From CAXBMB01 sp963976695 (lineage in GTDB: Bacteria; Pseudomonadota; Alphaproteobacteria; Kiloniellales; DSM-21159), in assembly GCA_963976695.1 (NCBI GenBank), contig CAXBMB010000012.1, forward strand, positions 1-64,000: a DNA stretch of 64,000 nucleotides, in the 5' to 3' direction. Positions 33,466 through 43,009 of the stretch are shown here, piece by piece (the stretch's first letter is position 1; the number at the start of each line of letters is the position of its first letter). A program made the position numbers and the translations under genes. The notes under the pieces are model-generated. The model was not told where the DNA came from. It made no database searches and saw only the letters and a program-made list of their open reading frames with translations.

Positions 33466-34578
33466 ATGGCCCCCACCCCACAGCACAGCCCCGCCACCGC
33501 CCTGGACCCGCACAACCCCATGGGCACCGATGGCTTTGAGTTTGTCGAATACACCGCCCCCAATCCCCAGGACCTGGAAAAGCTGTTCGCCACCATGGGC
33601 TTCACGGCGGTGGCCAAGCATCGCTCCAAGGCGGTGACGCTTTACCGGCAGGGCGACGTCAACTTCATCGTCAACAGCGAGCCGGGCAGCTTCGCCCAGG
33701 CCTTCGCCAAGGTGCACGGCCCCAGCGCCTGCGCCATGGCTTTCCGCGTGAAGGACGCGGCCTTTGCCTACCGCCGGGCGATTGAACTGGGGGCCAAGCC
33801 GATGGAAACCCATGTCGCGCCGATGGAGTTGAACATTCCCGCCATCGAGGGCATCGGTGGCTCGCTGATCTACTTCGTCGACCGCTATGGCGAGCGGGGC
33901 AGTATCTATGATGTGGACTTCCAGCCGATCGCCGGGAAATCCCAAATTCCCGAGGGCGTCGGACTGACCTATGTCGACCACCTGACCCATAACGTCCATC
34001 GCGGCCGCATGGATGTCTGGGCCGGCTTTTACGAGCGGCTGTTCAATTTCAAGGAAGTCCGTTACTTCGATATCGAGGGCAAGCTGACGGGACTGAAGAG
34101 CCGCGCCATGACCAGTCCTTGCGGAAAAATTCGCATTCCGATCAACGAGAGCGCCGACGACAAGAGCCAGATCGAAGAATATCTCAACGCCTACAACGGC
34201 GAAGGGATCCAGCACATCGCCATGGGCACCGACGACATCTTCAAGACCGTCGAGACCCTGCGGAAAATCGACCTGGCCTTCATGCCCAAGCCGCCCGCCG
34301 CCTACTATCAGATGCTCGACGGGCGGGTGCCGGGGCATGGCGAGGATGTGTCGCGTTTGGAAAAGAACGGCATTCTGTTAGATGGTGCACCTACAAAGGA
34401 TGGTGGATTGCTCTTGCAGATCTTCTCACAGACGGTTATCGGTCCCATCTTCTTCGAAATTATCCAGCGCAAGGGCGACGAGGGGTTCGGGGAAGGAAAC
34501 TTCCGCGCCCTGTTCGAAAGTATTGAGCGGGATCAGATTGAGCGCGGGGTTTTAAGCGACGAGAGGGCGATCGATTGA
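33466..34578 (+). CDS. hppD: 4-hydroxyphenylpyruvate dioxygenase
   Basis: The enzyme (370 residues) converts 4-hydroxyphenylpyruvate to homogentisate, the second committed step of tyrosine catabolism. The two VOC-type halves and the three iron ligands can be seen: His172 (VDHLTHNVH), His250 (GIQHIAMGTDD) and Glu331 (FFEIIQRKG). ATG 33466 is chosen; an in-frame TTG at 33451 sits inside the ribosome site. It lies 72 bp after phhA. The downstream genes for homogentisate cleavage are not in this window. Confidence 0.96.
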   Translation: MAPTPQHSPATALDPHNPMGTDGFEFVEYTAPNPQDLEKLFATMGFTAVAKHRSKAVTLYRQGDVNFIVNSEPGSFAQAFAKVHGPSACAMAFRVKDAAFAYRRAIELGAKPMETHVAPMELNIPAIEGIGGSLIYFVDRYGERGSIYDVDFQPIAGKSQIPEGVGLTYVDHLTHNVHRGRMDVWAGFYERLFNFKEVRYFDIEGKLTGLKSRAMTSPCGKIRIPINESADDKSQIEEYLNAYNGEGIQHIAMGTDDIFKTVETLRKIDLAFMPKPPAAYYQMLDGRVPGHGEDVSRLEKNGILLDGAPTKDGGLLLQIFSQTVIGPIFFEIIQRKGDEGFGEGNFRALFESIERDQIERGVLSDERAID

Positions 34579-34737
34579 GAAAGCGGCGCTTGGCGCTTCC
34601 ACTCTGTCGTCACGCGCCCTCACAAATCGGCGGATCGGAGTCGGCGTCACAGGTTGAACGGGATCACTTGCGGGTCCCATTCGACCGACCCGACTTTCGC
34701 CCGGCGCCATTCTTTCTTTGATCGACAGGAGATCGCG

Positions 34738-35349
34738 GTGACCGACAGCAACTTGAAAAGCACCGGAAAGACCCCGGTCTCTCGGGTCCATCCAACACGC
34801 GAGGAAGCCGAGGAGGCGGTCCGCACCCTGATCCGCTGGTCCGGCGATGACCCGGGTCGTGAAGGTCTGTTGGACACCCCCTCGCGGGTGGTGCGCTCCT
34901 ACGCCGAGTTCTTCGCCGGCTATCATCAAGATCCGATGGAGATTCTCAAGCGGACCTTCTCCGAAACCCACGGCTATGACGAGATGGTGCTGCTGAAAGA
35001 CATCGAGTTTCAATCCCACTGTGAGCATCACATGGTGCCGATCGTCGGCAAAGCGCATGTGGCCTATCTTCCCGACAGCCGGGTGGTGGGTATCTCCAAG
35101 CTGGCCCGGGTTGTGGAAGCCTACGCCAAGCGGTTGCAGATTCAGGAAAAGATGACCAACCAGATCGCCCAGGCGATCAATGACGTGCTGCAGCCCCGTG
35201 GCGTTGGCGTGGTGATTGAGGCGGTGCACCAGTGCATGACCACGCGCGGCGTCAACAAGCAGGGCGTCTCGATGGTGACCTCCTGCGTGTTGGGAAAGTT
35301 CCGCGAAGACCGCCGCACCCGCCAGGAATTCCTCGATCTGATAAAGTAA
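34738..35349 (+). CDS. folE: GTP cyclohydrolase I
   Basis: The enzyme (203 residues) makes dihydroneopterin triphosphate from GTP. The zinc-binding stretch SHCEHHMVP and the C-terminal TRGVNKQGVSMVTS match the family. The GTG start at 34738 has AGGAGAT upstream; a longer frame to 34654 adds an unlikely extension. Standing after phhA and hppD, it probably provides the tetrahydropterin that PhhA needs, beside or instead of a folate role. Confidence 0.93.
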   Translation: MTDSNLKSTGKTPVSRVHPTREEAEEAVRTLIRWSGDDPGREGLLDTPSRVVRSYAEFFAGYHQDPMEILKRTFSETHGYDEMVLLKDIEFQSHCEHHMVPIVGKAHVAYLPDSRVVGISKLARVVEAYAKRLQIQEKMTNQIAQAINDVLQPRGVGVVIEAVHQCMTTRGVNKQGVSMVTSCVLGKFREDRRTRQEFLDLIK

Positions 35350-35370
35350 TTTCGTCCGGCGGCGTTGCGC

Positions 35371-35396
35371 GCCGGATCGGCTTAAACCGATCCGGC
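35371..35396. terminator. Bidirectional hairpin between folE and the ATPase gene
   Basis: A perfect 10-bp stem (GCCGGATCGG with CCGATCCGGC) and a 6-nt loop lie between two convergent genes. There is no T-run. Confidence 0.6.
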
Positions 35397-35408
35397 TGGT
35401 ATCACGCG

Positions 35409-37043
35409 CTAGTTGCCCGCTGATTCCATCTTTCGGTGGCTCAGCGCCTGCTCCAGCCACCCCAATTCCATTTCCGGCACGGAAGCCAGCAGCAGATCGG
35501 TGTAGTCGTCAAACGGCGGGGTCAGCACCTCCTGCTTGGTGCCATAGCGCTGCACGCGGCCTTGATACATCACGGCGATGGAATCCGCGATCGCCCGCAC
35601 GGTGGCGATGTCGTGGGTGATGAAGACGTAGGAAACGTGGGTTTCCGCCTGAAGCCGCAGCAGCAGCTTCAGAATTTCATCGGCCACCAGCGGATCGAGC
35701 GCCGAGGTCACCTCATCGCAGATGATCAGCTTCGGATCGGCGGCCAGCGCCCGGGCAATGCAGATCCGCTGTTTTTGTCCGCCGGAAAGCTCGGCCGGAT
35801 AGCGATCGATGAAGCTTTTGTCCATTTCGATCATATCCAGCATCTCTTCCACCCGCCGGTCGCGTTTTCGGCCCCTTATCCCGAAGTAGAACTCCAACGG
35901 CCGGCCGATGATCCGGCGAACCGTATGACGCGGGTTCATGGCGGTGTCGGCCATTTGATAAACCATCTGCAACTCGCGCAGCTGGTCCTTGCTGCGATGG
36001 ATCAGTTGGCTCGGCAACTCCTGTCCATGGAAGAAGATCCGGCCGCTTTCGGGCGGCAGCAGGCCGGTGATAACACGGGCCATGGTTGACTTGCCCGAAC
36101 CGGACTCGCCGACGATCGCCAGGGTCTGACCCTTGGCCACTTCCATGGTGACATCGTGCAGCACCCGAACCATGTTGCCGTAGGCGGCATCGATCCCTTC
36201 CACCCTCAGGGTGATTTCCTCCATCGGCGGCACCGGCGGTTTTTCGATCTTGTGCAGCGATACCAGCTGGCGGGTATAGTCCTTCTCCGGTCGGGTGATG
36301 ATCTGCTCGACCGAGCCATACTCCACGGTCTTGCCGTGCCGCAGCACCATGATGTCGTCGGAAACCTGGGCCACGACGGCAAGATCGTGCGTGATGTAGA
36401 GCGCGGCGGTATGGGTTTCTTCAATGGCGCGCTTGATGGCCGCCAGCACATCCAACTGGGTGGTGACATCCAGCGCGGTGGTTGGCTCGTCAAAAACAAT
36501 CAGATCGGGTTCGGAACAGAGCGCCATGGCGGTCATGGCGCGTTGCAACTGGCCGCCCGAAACCTGATGGGGATAGCGTTGGCCAAAGTTTTCCGGGTCG
36601 GGAAGTCCCAGCACCTTGAAGAGATTGTTGGCGAAGGCCACGGCTTCGCTTCGTTCCTTGGTGCCGTGCTCAATCGCCGTTTCGATGACCTGTTCGCCCA
36701 GTCGGTGGGCGGGATTGAAGGCGGCGGCGGCTGATTGGGCGACATAGCACACCCGGCGTCCGCGCACCTGGCGGACCTCGGCGGCGCTGAGTTGCATGAT
36801 GTCCAGGCCGTTCAGCAGCACCTGACCGCCGGTGATGTGGACCCCGCCCCGGCCATAGCCCAGGGCGGAGAGGGCCGCGGTGGACTTTCCCGCGCCGGAC
36901 TCGCCGATCAGGCCCAGGACCCGGCCTTTTTCAAGCGTGAAGGACACGTCGTCGATGATGACCAGATTGGTGGGATCCTCGCCGGGCGTGTAGACCGTGG
37001 CTTCGATGCGCAGATTGCGGACGTCGAGAAGTATATCAGCCAT
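35409..37043 (-). CDS. Peptide-type ABC transporter ATPase, two fused ATPase domains
   Basis: This protein (544 residues) carries two ABC ATPase domains in one chain. Domain 1 (about 5-265) has GESGAGKSTAA, VSGGQLQRAM and LIVFDEPTTALD; domain 2 (about 285-535) has GESGSGKSTMA, LSGGQKQRICIARAL and LIICDEVTSALD. It replaces the DppD/DppF pair of the first importer. It overlaps the upstream permease by 8 bp and ends the operon, with its TAG stop inside a CTAG. Confidence 0.94.
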   Translation of the reverse strand: MADILLDVRNLRIEATVYTPGEDPTNLVIIDDVSFTLEKGRVLGLIGESGAGKSTAALSALGYGRGGVHITGGQVLLNGLDIMQLSAAEVRQVRGRRVCYVAQSAAAAFNPAHRLGEQVIETAIEHGTKERSEAVAFANNLFKVLGLPDPENFGQRYPHQVSGGQLQRAMTAMALCSEPDLIVFDEPTTALDVTTQLDVLAAIKRAIEETHTAALYITHDLAVVAQVSDDIMVLRHGKTVEYGSVEQIITRPEKDYTRQLVSLHKIEKPPVPPMEEITLRVEGIDAAYGNMVRVLHDVTMEVAKGQTLAIVGESGSGKSTMARVITGLLPPESGRIFFHGQELPSQLIHRSKDQLRELQMVYQMADTAMNPRHTVRRIIGRPLEFYFGIRGRKRDRRVEEMLDMIEMDKSFIDRYPAELSGGQKQRICIARALAADPKLIICDEVTSALDPLVADEILKLLLRLQAETHVSYVFITHDIATVRAIADSIAVMYQGRVQRYGTKQEVLTPPFDDYTDLLLASVPEMELGWLEQALSHRKMESAGN

Positions 37044-37869
37044 CTCCGCGGCCTCCCTTTAGGCTACTGGTGCGGTTGAGGACCCAATCGACCACCAGAT
37101 TAACCGAGACGGCCAAAATGGCGATGATCAGGCCCGGCATAATCGCGGCGGAGATGCCGAAGATGATCCCGTCCTTGTTGTCCTTGACCATGCCTCCCCA
37201 GTCCGCCGCCGGCGGTTGAACCCCCAGTCCAAGAAAGGAAAGCGAGGACAGGAAAAGGATGGCGAAGGCAAAGCGCAGGCCGAATTCGGCAAACAGCGGC
37301 GTCAGGGTGTTGGGCAGCACTTCGCGGAAAATAATCCAAATCCGGCCTTCCCCGCGCAGTCGCGCGGCTTCAACGAAGTCCTGCACCACCACGTCCAGAG
37401 CGACCGCCCGGCTCAGCCGGAACACCCGGGTGGAATCCAGGATCGCCATGACCAGAACCAAGGTGACGAGGTTGGTGGGGAGCACCGACAGCACCACCAG
37501 GGCGAAGATCAACGTCGGAATGGCCATCAGCAGGTCGTTCAGGCGGCTTAGGCCTTGGTCGAGCCAGCCGCGAACCACGGCGGCCATGAAGCCGAGGAAA
37601 ACCCCCATGGAAAAGGAGATAGTGGTGGCCGCCGCCGCCACCGCGATGGTCAGCCGCCCGCCGTAAACCAGCCGGGAGAACATGTCGCGACCCAAGTTGT
37701 CCGTCCCCAAGATAAAGAGGTCGGAAGGAGGTTCCCAGACGTCGCCGACGATCTCGGATTCACCGAAAGGGGCGATCATCGGCGCGAAAATGGCCATCAG
37801 CAACAGACCGATGAGAACAATCAGTCCAAGGAGGGTGATAATGGGGATCCCACGCATGGCTGACCTCAC
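37036..37869 (-). CDS. Peptide-type ABC transporter permease (DppC type)
   Basis: This inner-membrane permease (277 residues) has about six membrane segments and the coupling loop EAARLRGEGRIWIIFREVLP. A GTG start at 37869 overlaps the previous permease stop (GTGA); ATG 37857 is an alternative. It lacks the long polar N-terminal tail of the first importer's DppC-type subunit. Confidence 0.9.
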   Translation of the reverse strand: MRSAMRGIPIITLLGLIVLIGLLLMAIFAPMIAPFGESEIVGDVWEPPSDLFILGTDNLGRDMFSRLVYGGRLTIAVAAAATTISFSMGVFLGFMAAVVRGWLDQGLSRLNDLLMAIPTLIFALVVLSVLPTNLVTLVLVMAILDSTRVFRLSRAVALDVVVQDFVEAARLRGEGRIWIIFREVLPNTLTPLFAEFGLRFAFAILFLSSLSFLGLGVQPPAADWGGMVKDNKDGIIFGISAAIMPGLIIAILAVSVNLVVDWVLNRTSSLKGGRGDG

Positions 37870-38825
37870 TTGGGATGGCGCAGACGGGGATTGGCCACAA
37901 TGGCCAGGATGTCTGCGAGCATGTTGAGAAGGATGTAGGTTGCGGCGAAGACCAGGCCACTGGCCTGGACCACCGGAACGTCGCGCTTGGATACATGGTC
38001 GACCAGATACTGACCCATGCCCGGGTAAACGAAGATCACCTCGACGACCACCACCCCCACCACCAGGTAGGCCAGGTTGAGCACCACCACGGTGATCACC
38101 GGGGCGATGGCGTTGGGGAAGGCGTGGTGCCAGATGATCTTAAACGGCGAGAGCCCCTTCAGCTCCGCCGTTTCGATGTAGGAGGACGACATGATGCTCA
38201 ACACCGCTGCGCGGGTCATTCGCATCATGTGCGCCAGCACCACCAGGGTCAGGGTGGTCACCGGCAGGATAATGGCCGCCATGCGTTCCAAGAAGGGCAT
38301 GCCCTCGTAGACGGTGGAAACGTTGGTCACCCACTGCAGTTCGACGGCGAACACCAAGATCAGCAGATAACCGACAAAAAACTCGGGGAGGGAAATGGCG
38401 GTCAGCGTGACGACGGAGATGGCGCGGTCGACAAGACCGTTGCGGTGATGCACCGCCAGCAGGCCCAGCCCGACGGCGAGGGGAACTGCGATGATGGCCG
38501 CCCACATGGCCAGGAACAGGGTGTTGCCCAGGCGTTTTCCCAATTGGTCGATGATCGGCTGGCCGCTGGTGTAAGAGGTTCCCAAGTCGCCTTGCACAAT
38601 GCCAAAAAGCCATTCGAAGTAACGAATATACGCCGGCTGCCCCAGACCCAGTTCGAGGCGGATGTTGGCAAGTGCCTCGGGTGTGGCCGATTGACCGAGG
38701 ATGGCTTGCGCCACATCGCCGGGAAGGATTTCAGTTCCGGCGAAAATGACCACGGAAATGGCCAGTAGAAGAAGAAGGCTCAGCAGCAAGCGCTGAACGA
38801 TCATTCTCAATAATGGATAAGACAT
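37866..38825 (-). CDS. Peptide-type ABC transporter permease (DppB type)
   Basis: This inner-membrane permease (319 residues) starts MSYPLLRMIVQRLLLSLLLL. The family motif DVAQAILGQSATPEAL follows the first segment, and the coupling loop (ELKGLSPFKIIWHHAFPN) lies near residue 220. It begins the membrane part of the operon, 459 bp after the binding-protein gene, beyond a strong terminator. Confidence 0.9.
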   Translation of the reverse strand: MSYPLLRMIVQRLLLSLLLLLAISVVIFAGTEILPGDVAQAILGQSATPEALANIRLELGLGQPAYIRYFEWLFGIVQGDLGTSYTSGQPIIDQLGKRLGNTLFLAMWAAIIAVPLAVGLGLLAVHHRNGLVDRAISVVTLTAISLPEFFVGYLLILVFAVELQWVTNVSTVYEGMPFLERMAAIILPVTTLTLVVLAHMMRMTRAAVLSIMSSSYIETAELKGLSPFKIIWHHAFPNAIAPVITVVVLNLAYLVVGVVVVEVIFVYPGMGQYLVDHVSKRDVPVVQASGLVFAATYILLNMLADILAIVANPRLRHPK

Positions 38826-39284
38826 GACGTTTTTATGTTCCCCTCGCCCCTACTTCAACCAAACCACGCCACGTGACGCCCGATCGTCGCAGACATCTGA
38901 CGGTTTCCCGCTGTCGTCGACGGCGCGACAGCAAGGTTTGAAATAAGGATCCAAATCCTGCCGTTCCGGACTACGCTTGTCTCCGGTTGGACAGTGTCAC
39001 CTGTTCTTTCGCGGTTCTTTTTTCGGCTTTTGCAAGACCAAAGCCGCGTCCCATTTTCCACGGGCTCTTGTGAATAATACGTGCCTGGCAGGAAAAGGGC
39101 AGGATTCGTTTTCTTCCTAGAGCATGATCCGACCCCGGCGCGCCGCTTCCCAGAACAGGCCCCAATAGGGTTCTTTGCTTGGGAAGATGCCCGCGCCTTG
39201 CGGCAGGGATCAGGCAGCAGCGCTAAGAAAAACCAAGGCCTCCGTGATCAGAGGCCTTGGTTGTTTTTCTTCATCGGCTCGCCG
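38826..39284. other. Intercistronic gap of the second peptide importer operon
   Basis: In transcription order this holds a strong bidirectional terminator (39231-39262), an imperfect hairpin (39146-39186) and a repeat-like AGAGCATGATCC at 39120. The permeases may therefore have a second promoter, or depend on read-through. No gene is seen. Confidence 0.5.
39231..39262. terminator. Bidirectional rho-independent terminator after the binding-protein gene
   Basis: AACCAAGGCCTC (39231-39242) pairs perfectly with 39251-39262 across an 8-nt loop. On the minus strand it is followed by a T-rich run (TTTTTCTT) and on the plus strand by GTTTTTC. Confidence 0.85.
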
Positions 39285-40880
39285 CTAGGCGTCTTTCAGC
39301 CAGGTTCGCAGCGGGGCAAACCCGTTCGACAACATGCCGTTGGGATCGCGCACGTAGCCGCCGACGTTGGTGGAAATGGCGTCAATGAAATCATTGAACA
39401 TCGGCGCGATCGTGCCGCCATCGTCGCGAACCATGGTGCCCATTTCGGTATAGAGTTCCTTGCGCCGCTCGCCGTTCAACTCGGCGCGCGCCTCGAGCAG
39501 CAGCTTGTCGAAGGCCGGCCGGAACCATTTGGTGTCGTTCCAGTCGGCCTTGGAGTAGTAGGCCACCGAATACATTTGATCCTGGGTCGGACGCCCACTC
39601 CAGTAGGAGGTGCTGAAGGGCTGCACGTTCCAGACGCTGGACCAATAGCCATCGGCGGGCTCGCGCTTGACTTCGATTTGGATGCCTGCCACGGCCGCCT
39701 GCTGCTGATAAAGCACGGCGGCGTCTTCGGCGCCGTTGAAGGCGGCGTTGGAGGTTCGCAGCAACACCGCGCCATCGTGGCCGGATTTCTTGTAGTGGAA
39801 CTTGGCCTTGTCCGGATCGTAGGTCCGCTGCTCGATGCTGTCAGGGAAGTAGGGATAGGCCGTGTTGATCGGCATGTCGTTGCCGACCGTACCGTAGCCC
39901 CGCAGGATCTGCTTGACCAAGACCTCGCGGTCGATCGCATATTTCATCGCCAAGCGCAGATGAAGGTTGGAGAACGGCTCCTTGTCGGCGTGCATGAGGA
40001 AAACATAGTGGCCGCGGCCCGCCGTGTTTTCGATCGAGATGTTTTTCGAGCGCTTCAGGAAGGAGATGGTCTTCGGGTCCACCCGGTTGATCATGTGGAC
40101 CTTGTTGGACTGCAGCGCCGACATGCGGGCGGTCAAATCGTTGATCACCAGAATTTCGACCGAGTCGACATGTCCGAGCTCGTCATTCCAGTAGTCTGGA
40201 TTTTTCTTCGCCAGATAGCGGATGCCATGCTCGGCCACGTCGATGATATAGGGGCCGGTGCCGATTCCCGCGGTCGGATTGTCCAGACCGCCGTTGGGCT
40301 GAATGATCAGGTGGTAGTCGGCCATCAGGAAGGGCAGGTCGGCATTGGCGGTTTCAAGTTCGATGACCACGGTGTTGGGGCCGTCGGCCTTGATTTCTTG
40401 GATGCCCCGCATGATCCCCAGGGCGCCCGACTTGGAATTCTCGTCGGAGTGCCGCTTGAGCGTGGCGACCACATCGTCAGCGGTTAGTGTCTTGCCGTTG
40501 GAGAACTTGACGCCCTTGCGCAGCTTGAACACCCAGGTTTTCGCCTTGTTGGTGCCCTCGTAGGACTCGGCCAGCACCGGAACAGGCGCGCTGCCGGTCG
40601 GCGAATAGGCAACCAGGGCTTCGCCCCACAGCCGGCCTGTGGTGAAATCGACGTCGTTGGTAAAGCTGGCGGGATCCAAGGTGTCGGTCGCGCTGCCGCC
40701 GTTCATCCCGAGCACCAGGTGGCCGCCCTTTTTGGGCGTCTGGGCGAGCGCGGAAGAGACGAAGAGACTGTCTGCGGCAGCCAGTGTCAGACCCGCGCCC
40801 AAAGCGCCGACCATGAAGTCGCGGCGGCCGACGCGGCCATTGGCCAGCGCTGCTTTCAGTTTCATGAGGTCGTCAGTCAT
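39285..40880 (-). CDS. Peptide-type ABC transporter substrate-binding protein, probably Tat-exported
   Basis: This family 5 binding protein (531 residues) has a twin-arginine signal (GRRDFMVGALGAGL) before a hydrophobic stretch ending at ALAQTPKKGG, so it probably folds before export. The mature part has DTLDPASFTNDVDF, KTWVFKLRKGVKFSNGKTL and the conserved NLHLRLAMKYAIDREVLVKQ. It supplies ligands to the downstream permeases. The ligand is unknown; adjacent peptidase-like genes suggest peptides or modified peptides. Confidence 0.92.
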   Translation of the reverse strand: MTDDLMKLKAALANGRVGRRDFMVGALGAGLTLAAADSLFVSSALAQTPKKGGHLVLGMNGGSATDTLDPASFTNDVDFTTGRLWGEALVAYSPTGSAPVPVLAESYEGTNKAKTWVFKLRKGVKFSNGKTLTADDVVATLKRHSDENSKSGALGIMRGIQEIKADGPNTVVIELETANADLPFLMADYHLIIQPNGGLDNPTAGIGTGPYIIDVAEHGIRYLAKKNPDYWNDELGHVDSVEILVINDLTARMSALQSNKVHMINRVDPKTISFLKRSKNISIENTAGRGHYVFLMHADKEPFSNLHLRLAMKYAIDREVLVKQILRGYGTVGNDMPINTAYPYFPDSIEQRTYDPDKAKFHYKKSGHDGAVLLRTSNAAFNGAEDAAVLYQQQAAVAGIQIEVKREPADGYWSSVWNVQPFSTSYWSGRPTQDQMYSVAYYSKADWNDTKWFRPAFDKLLLEARAELNGERRKELYTEMGTMVRDDGGTIAPMFNDFIDAISTNVGGYVRDPNGMLSNGFAPLRTWLKDA

Positions 40881-41494
40881 TGGATAGATAACTCCCAGTT
40901 CACATTGATTTTCTGTTTTTATGCTTTGAGCTTATGAAGGCGGCTCAGTTGTAACACAACCATACGCGACGTAATTCATGCACAATGCGTCGCTTTTCAG
41001 TTATTAGCCTGCCGTCACAATGGGACATCACTATGGCAAAGAAGTGCAACTAAATTATTTTATAGGATAGGGCGGAAAAGTTTCACTTGATTGCAGCGCC
41101 AAGATGGCTTCCGCCGAACCCGGCAATGATAACGTTCCGACCGACTTGCGCCAACGCGTCAATTGACAGCTGGCCTGGCGCCGCTGTTCCGCGCCGCCCG
41201 TGCGGGGATCGGCGGTTGAACAGCAAATACCCGTTCAACCGCCCGACTGACAAAGCTTAAGAGACTGTTATTCCGTGTAAATTCAAAAGTTACCTGCCGT
41301 CGCCCGCCCGCCTTGCGTCGGCTGAAAACGGCCCTGGGGCCGTGGCCCGCGTGCAACCACCGGGCTATGGCCCGCGCGGCGCGCGGGCGAACCTGCGCCG
41401 GGGAAAAAGATCGTCGCTCGACCGGCCGGTCGGCGGCGGGCGGTGGCCGCCGCCGCGGAGATCCGGGCGCGGTCCGGGGCGAAAAAAATATTCT
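40881..41494. other. Gene-free region upstream of the second peptide importer
   Basis: The first 180 bp are AT-rich and likely hold the importer promoter; GTTGT-AAC-ACAAC at 40948-40960 is a small operator-like dyad. The rest, to 41494, is GC-rich without a convincing frame. I see no RNA gene. Confidence 0.45.
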
Positions 41495-42598
41495 TCAACC
41501 GCCGAGGCCGGCGATGGCCTGCCGGATTATTTGCCGGCTACGGAACAGCACATCCTCGCGCCAGTCTTGATGGGGCGGGACGAAGTGCTCCCGAATGGCC
41601 TTCTTGATTGCCTGGGTTTGCGCGCTGCTCCAATCCACAGGTCCGCGATTGTGAAGCCAGTGATCGGCGCGCAGCACCTCCATCCCCCGGGGAGGCTGAT
41701 AGGTGCCGAATTCCAGGGCGATAAAGGTGACCTTGTCGCCCAGCTTTCGCTCCCACCCGCGCTCGTTAAGCCCGGATTTCGGAACCGAGGAGGAGGTTCC
41801 CAGACTGGGTTGGGTCACCGAGGGGCCGTACCAGGCCTTGGCGCGGGCGACGTTGACCGAGTCCACCGGGTGATCGCTGATCGGTTCGCCATAGCCGTAG
41901 GGACCCAGCCCGGTGTGGTAATCCACCACCGCCACCACCGCGCGCGCGGCCAGGTCATGGTCGTCGATGATGCGCTCCAAGGTGCGCCGCGCCCAAGCCG
42001 GCGCCGCGCCGCCGAAGAACACGCCGCCGGGGTGGCTGTACTGGCCGCCGCTGCGCGCAATTGAGTAAGCGCGATCGCCATGTTTTTCTTGGAAGGCCTT
42101 GATCCGCTTGGCGCAGTTCGCCAGGTGGGCGCTGTCCAGACTGTCGGGAACCAGGGCGCTGTGCAGTTCATCGTAGCCCGGGTTTTCGGGCAGCGGCCGG
42201 TCAAAGTCGATATAGTTGCGGTTCATATCCACCCCTTCCTCGGAAACCCGGCGCAGCCAGGCAAATCCGTGGGGATTGATGGCGTGGATCAGCATCACCG
42301 CCAGATCGTCTTGGCGCGGCTGCTGGCGCAGGTTGGTTAGCCAATCCAACTGCGCGGCGGCGCCTGGAAAACCTTCCACGCCATGGGTGGCCGACAGCAG
42401 CACCAGGACTTTTTGCGCATCGGCGGGCCCGTCCCAGACCACATCGGTGGCCAGTTCCTCGCCCTGTGGACCCTTGTTGGGGTTGAGGTAGCTCTTCACC
42501 GCCAGGTCGGCGGCTTGGCAGGCGGCGAGAAACCGCGCCCGGGCTTGACGATAGTCTTCGGAAAAACAGCTATCGGCGGCGGATAACAGGCAAGTCAT
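41495..42598 (-). CDS. DUF2817 family M14-like carboxypeptidase
   Basis: The protein (367 residues) belongs to the DUF2817 group related to zinc carboxypeptidases (M14). The putative zinc ligands lie in the early SATHGVEGFPG motif and later in VDYHTGLGPYG, where a His follows an Asp-Tyr pair; NPHGFAWLRR and DMNRNYIDF also match the family. The catalytic base probably lies in ALEFGTYQP. There is no signal peptide, so it acts in the cytoplasm. It is divergent from the M20 deacylase gene and next to the peptide importer, fitting breakdown of imported peptides. Confidence 0.85.
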   Translation of the reverse strand: MTCLLSAADSCFSEDYRQARARFLAACQAADLAVKSYLNPNKGPQGEELATDVVWDGPADAQKVLVLLSATHGVEGFPGAAAQLDWLTNLRQQPRQDDLAVMLIHAINPHGFAWLRRVSEEGVDMNRNYIDFDRPLPENPGYDELHSALVPDSLDSAHLANCAKRIKAFQEKHGDRAYSIARSGGQYSHPGGVFFGGAAPAWARRTLERIIDDHDLAARAVVAVVDYHTGLGPYGYGEPISDHPVDSVNVARAKAWYGPSVTQPSLGTSSSVPKSGLNERGWERKLGDKVTFIALEFGTYQPPRGMEVLRADHWLHNRGPVDWSSAQTQAIKKAIREHFVPPHQDWREDVLFRSRQIIRQAIAGLGG

Positions 42599-43009
42599 GG
42601 CAAATTCTTTCCTCGCGTTTGGATCGGTGTAAACGGGGTCGCGGCGGGATCCCGTCTAAGCCGTGACTCCGCCTCTTCTCCGTCGATGAGCGGGGGCCCG
42701 GCCCGACGGCGCGTCCGCGTGGATCGGCGGGTCGGTGGCGGGGAACCGTTCAGGCGGCTGGATCTGGTGGGCGGGCGCAGGGTATGTTTTTCGACGGCAG
42801 GGACGATCTTAACCTCGCCGACTGGCAGGTCGATGTGGGAAATCGGTTTCACAGGTGATTTGCTGCAACGGCACGCCAGTCGGGTCGTTTTGCTGCTATG
42901 CAGTGGCCGGGGCTTTCGCCGATGCTGCCGCGGATTTGGGCAGGGTGAAAGGCGCGCCGGCAAGCCTGGGCTTGGCGCGGCGTATCAGGATCGGGAGGAC
43001 GGCGCGGAG
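42599..43009. other. Divergent region between the peptidase and deacylase genes
   Basis: A perfect 9-bp inverted repeat (CCGACTGGC at 42818-42826 and GCCAGTCGG at 42875-42883) lies upstream of the deacylase gene and could be an operator. CTCCGCCTCTTCTC near 42665 recalls the dispersed repeat family. The 108 codons upstream of the chosen deacylase start do not look coding. Confidence 0.45.

Noticed and set aside
42686..43009. 108-codon upstream extension of the M20 deacylase
   Set aside because: It is Arg/Gly-rich and shadow-like, and the ATG at 43010 has a good ribosome site and gives the normal family length.
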